DNA from: Zopfochytrium polystomum
Lineage: Eukaryota; Chytridiomycota; Chytridiomycetes; Chytridiales; Chytridiaceae
Direction of reading: 5' to 3'
NCBI GenBank assembly: GCA_025765615.1
Contig: JAIVFJ010000070.1
Location: 62,001 to 126,000, forward strand
Length of the DNA stretch: 64,000 nucleotides
How positions within the stretch are numbered: the stretch's first letter is position 1; every line of letters starts with the position of its first letter. Below, in pieces: positions 61,668 to 64,000 of the stretch. Below the pieces are notes generated by a model. It was given only the letters and a program-made list of their open reading frames with translations, was not told the origin of the DNA and did not search any database. The position numbers and the translations under genes are program-made.

Positions 61668-64000
61668 GGGGCAATTCCCTGGACCCTCCTCCAAGCTGCC
61701 CCTGTTTCATCACCACCACCAGCACCACAAACACCTCAGATTCCAAGCCCCACCAACTCACCATGGATGTCAAGATTCAACTCTCACCCAAGTCAACCAT
61801 CACAACCAAGGCCCTTATAGACTCTGGATCATCCTGCAACATCATTGATGCCACCCTTGCCAAGTCTTGTGCCATTCCCACCATCAAGAAATCCATACCC
61901 CTCAAGGTCCACTTTGCCAATCATGCTCTGTTCAAGGAAATCAGCCATGAAACCAAGCTAAACCTCCACATCCAAGACTTTCCACCATCCATGGTCAATC
62001 TGGAAGTATTGGATCTTGGCTCACCCACATTCTCTGTCATCCTGGGATTACCATGGCTGCAAGCCCAGAACCCTGCCATTGATTGGGTCACTGGTCAAGT
62101 CCAACCTCCACCAATCGGAACAGTCACCCAAAACTCAAGTCAAGCCCCCAAGTCTCATGCTCTCAAGCCCTTGATTCAAGATTCACAGCCAGCCAAGACT
62201 CAAGTTCCACAGTTCACAGTTCACAGTCAAGATTCAAGTAGAGCTCATAGAGCTCACAGTCATGGCCATGACTCTTGTTCACAGAACCCACAGTCAAAGA
62301 TTCAAGTACCACAGTTCACAGTCCACATTCAAGATTCAAGTTCCACAGCTCACAGTCTTTGCCAAGAACAGAACTCTCAGTCAAAGATTCAAGAATCACA
62401 GTTCCCAGTCAAGAATTCAAGCCCCACTGCTGAGGAGCACAACAACCTGGACCCATCAGACCTTTTGCTGGCATCCAAGCTACCAAAAGAATATCTCCCT
62501 TATGCTGATGTGTTTTCCAAGACCAAGGCAGACCTGCTACCAGCTCAGAGGCCTTATGACTGTGAAATCCCACTCAAGGATGAAACTTGCAGCCCACCTT
62601 TCAAGCCACTGTACCACCTCTCTCCACCAGAAGCCAAGGCCCTCCAAGAATACATTGAAGAAATGCTGAACAAGGGATTCATCCAACCTTCCAAGTCACC
62701 AGCTGGAGCTCCCATCTTTTTTGTCAAGAAGAAGGATGGGGGACTGAGACCCTGTGTGGACTACAGAGATCTCAATGAGATGACAGTCAAGAACCGCTAT
62801 CCACTGCCTCTCATCTCTGAATTACTGGACAAACTGAGCCATGCAAGGATATTTTCCAAGATTGACCTCAGAGGTGCCTACAATTTGGTCAGAATTAAGC
62901 CCCAGGATCAATGGAAGACTGCCTTCAGATGCAAATACGGTCACTTTGAGTACTTGGTTATGCCCTTTGGACTTACCAATGCTCCAGCTATTTTCCAAGG
63001 CATGATGAATGACATCTTCAGGGATATTCTGGACCTTTTTGTCATTGTCTACCTGGATGATATCCTGGTATTTTCATCTGACACTGCAAGCCATATGGGA
63101 CATGTCAAGACTGTCTTGGAGAGACTCAGACAGCATCACCTCTATGCAAAGCTGGAGAAGTGTGAATTCCACAAGACCTCCATTGAGTTTTTGGGGTTCA
63201 TTGTGTCTGACAAAGGGATCTCCATGGCACCAGACAAGATCCAAACTATTCTTGAATGGAAGGCTCCAAATTCCATCAAGGATGTTCAAAGCTTCCTTGG
63301 ATTTTGCAACTTCTACAGAACCTTCATTGCCAACTATTCTGCCATAGCCAAGCCTCTCACTGATCTCACCAAGAAGACCACCAAGTTTGAATGGACCCCA
63401 GCAGCAGAGCAAGCCTGGCTAGCTCTTAAGACAGCAACCACAAGTGCACCACTCCTTAAGCATGTGGATCCCTTGCTTCCCTTCACCTTGGAAACTGATG
63501 CCTCAGACTATGCCCTTGGCGCTGTTCTGTCCCAGCCAAGCTCTCAGGACCCCTCTGCTCCTCTGCATCCAGTGGCATATTACTCCAGGAAGCTGAACAG
63601 TGCTGAGTGTAACTACACTGTCCATGACAAGGAGTTGCTTGCAATTGTGGAAGCATTCAAATTCTGGAGACACTACTTGGCTGGTTCTAAAGGCATCTCT
63701 GTCTATTCTGATCACAAGAACCTCACCTTCTTTAGGGCAAGGAGGTTGCTCAAGCAGAGGCATGCCAGGTGGGCTGAACTGCTCTCTGAGTATGACTTTA
63801 AGCTGTGCTATTCTCCTGGCCACCTTAACACTGTGGCTGATGCCCTGTCAAGAAGAACAGACCTTGCACCTGAAGGGGGAGATGGTTTCACCCCACCATC
63901 CAAGACACACCTTTCATTGCTTCCTGACAGTGTTTGGGCCCATGCTATTTCCAAGGACCCCAAGCCTCACAAGATTCAAATCAGCCAAGAAGAGGAAAAA
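61583..64000 (+). CDS. pol: Gypsy Pol, copy 4 (partial at window edge)
   Basis: In the -1 frame relative to gag and open to the window end: protease DSG, low-complexity linker, reverse transcriptase YLDDILVFSSD, RNase H TDASD, and the stretch leading to integrase. No stop or frameshift seen in the visible part. Confidence 0.92.

Larger units (their letters stand above)
60363..64000 (+). mobile_element. Gypsy chromovirus copy 4 (3' end outside window)
   Basis: 353-bp 5' LTR, self-primer site, gag and pol through RNase H to the start of the integrase region, all open as far as visible. It is inserted into another LTR of the same family. The copy looks young; intactness of integrase and chromodomain cannot be judged here. 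Confidence 0.95.

Noticed and set aside
1..64000. tRNA, rRNA or other structural RNA genes
   Set aside because: No cloverleaf-like sequence with A and B box motifs or ribosomal RNA segment was recognised by eye; a covariance-model search would be needed to exclude short ones.

Overview
The window looks like a piece of a zoosporic (flagellated) fungal genome, most likely a chytrid. Protein-coding genes carry many short spliceosomal introns (42-78 nt), two genes are fungal-type full-length ABCB transporters, one encodes a CFAP73/CCDC42-type flagellar coiled-coil protein, and one encodes a relative of the yeast trans-aconitate methyltransferase. The gene islands are separated by LTR retrotransposons, mainly a young chromodomain-bearing Ty3/Gypsy family.

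Layout. 1-5057: Gypsy copy 1 (minus, cut by the window edge, pol frameshifted). 5058-7082: decayed Ty1/Copia remnant, then a 256-bp MITE with 9-bp target duplication at 8329-8584. 9403-14324: ABC transporter 1 (17 exons). 15420-15745: Copia RNase H fragment. 16415-25731: a Copia element (minus) that interrupts an open reading frame of unknown function and is itself interrupted by the intact Gypsy copy 2 (plus, 18388-23512); both insertions have perfect 5-bp target duplications. 26867-30345: multi-pass membrane protein with fibronectin type III domain and coiled coil. 30827-38599: four minus-strand genes (CFAP73-like, a tail-anchored coiled-coil protein, a TMT1-like methyltransferase, a C2H2 zinc-finger protein). 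39077-45600: a diverged solo Copia LTR, minisatellites, and decayed sequence. 45698-50722: ABC transporter 2 (16 exons), a paralogue of the first with almost identical exon sizes. 51216-51623: pogo-type transposase remnant. 52493-57398: Gypsy copy 3, heavily mutated, with its 3' part inverted. 57451-59928: a decayed family B DNA polymerase gene (minus). 60246-60362: LTR fragment interrupted by Gypsy copy 4 (plus, 60363 to the window end).

The most notable system is the Gypsy family. Its LTR carries an expandable array of perfectly phased 5-bp GAA/TTC blocks matching the heat-shock element consensus. Its predicted transcript start is an 11-nt perfect complement of the sequence just inside the 5' LTR, which is the Tf1-type self-priming arrangement. 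Gag and pol are joined by a canonical -1 frameshift signal (CCCAAAC, 5-nt spacer, 8-bp stem able to form an H-type pseudoknot). Copy 2 appears coding-intact with nearly identical LTRs, so it is probably recently active. All calls are by reading the sequence; no database search was run.
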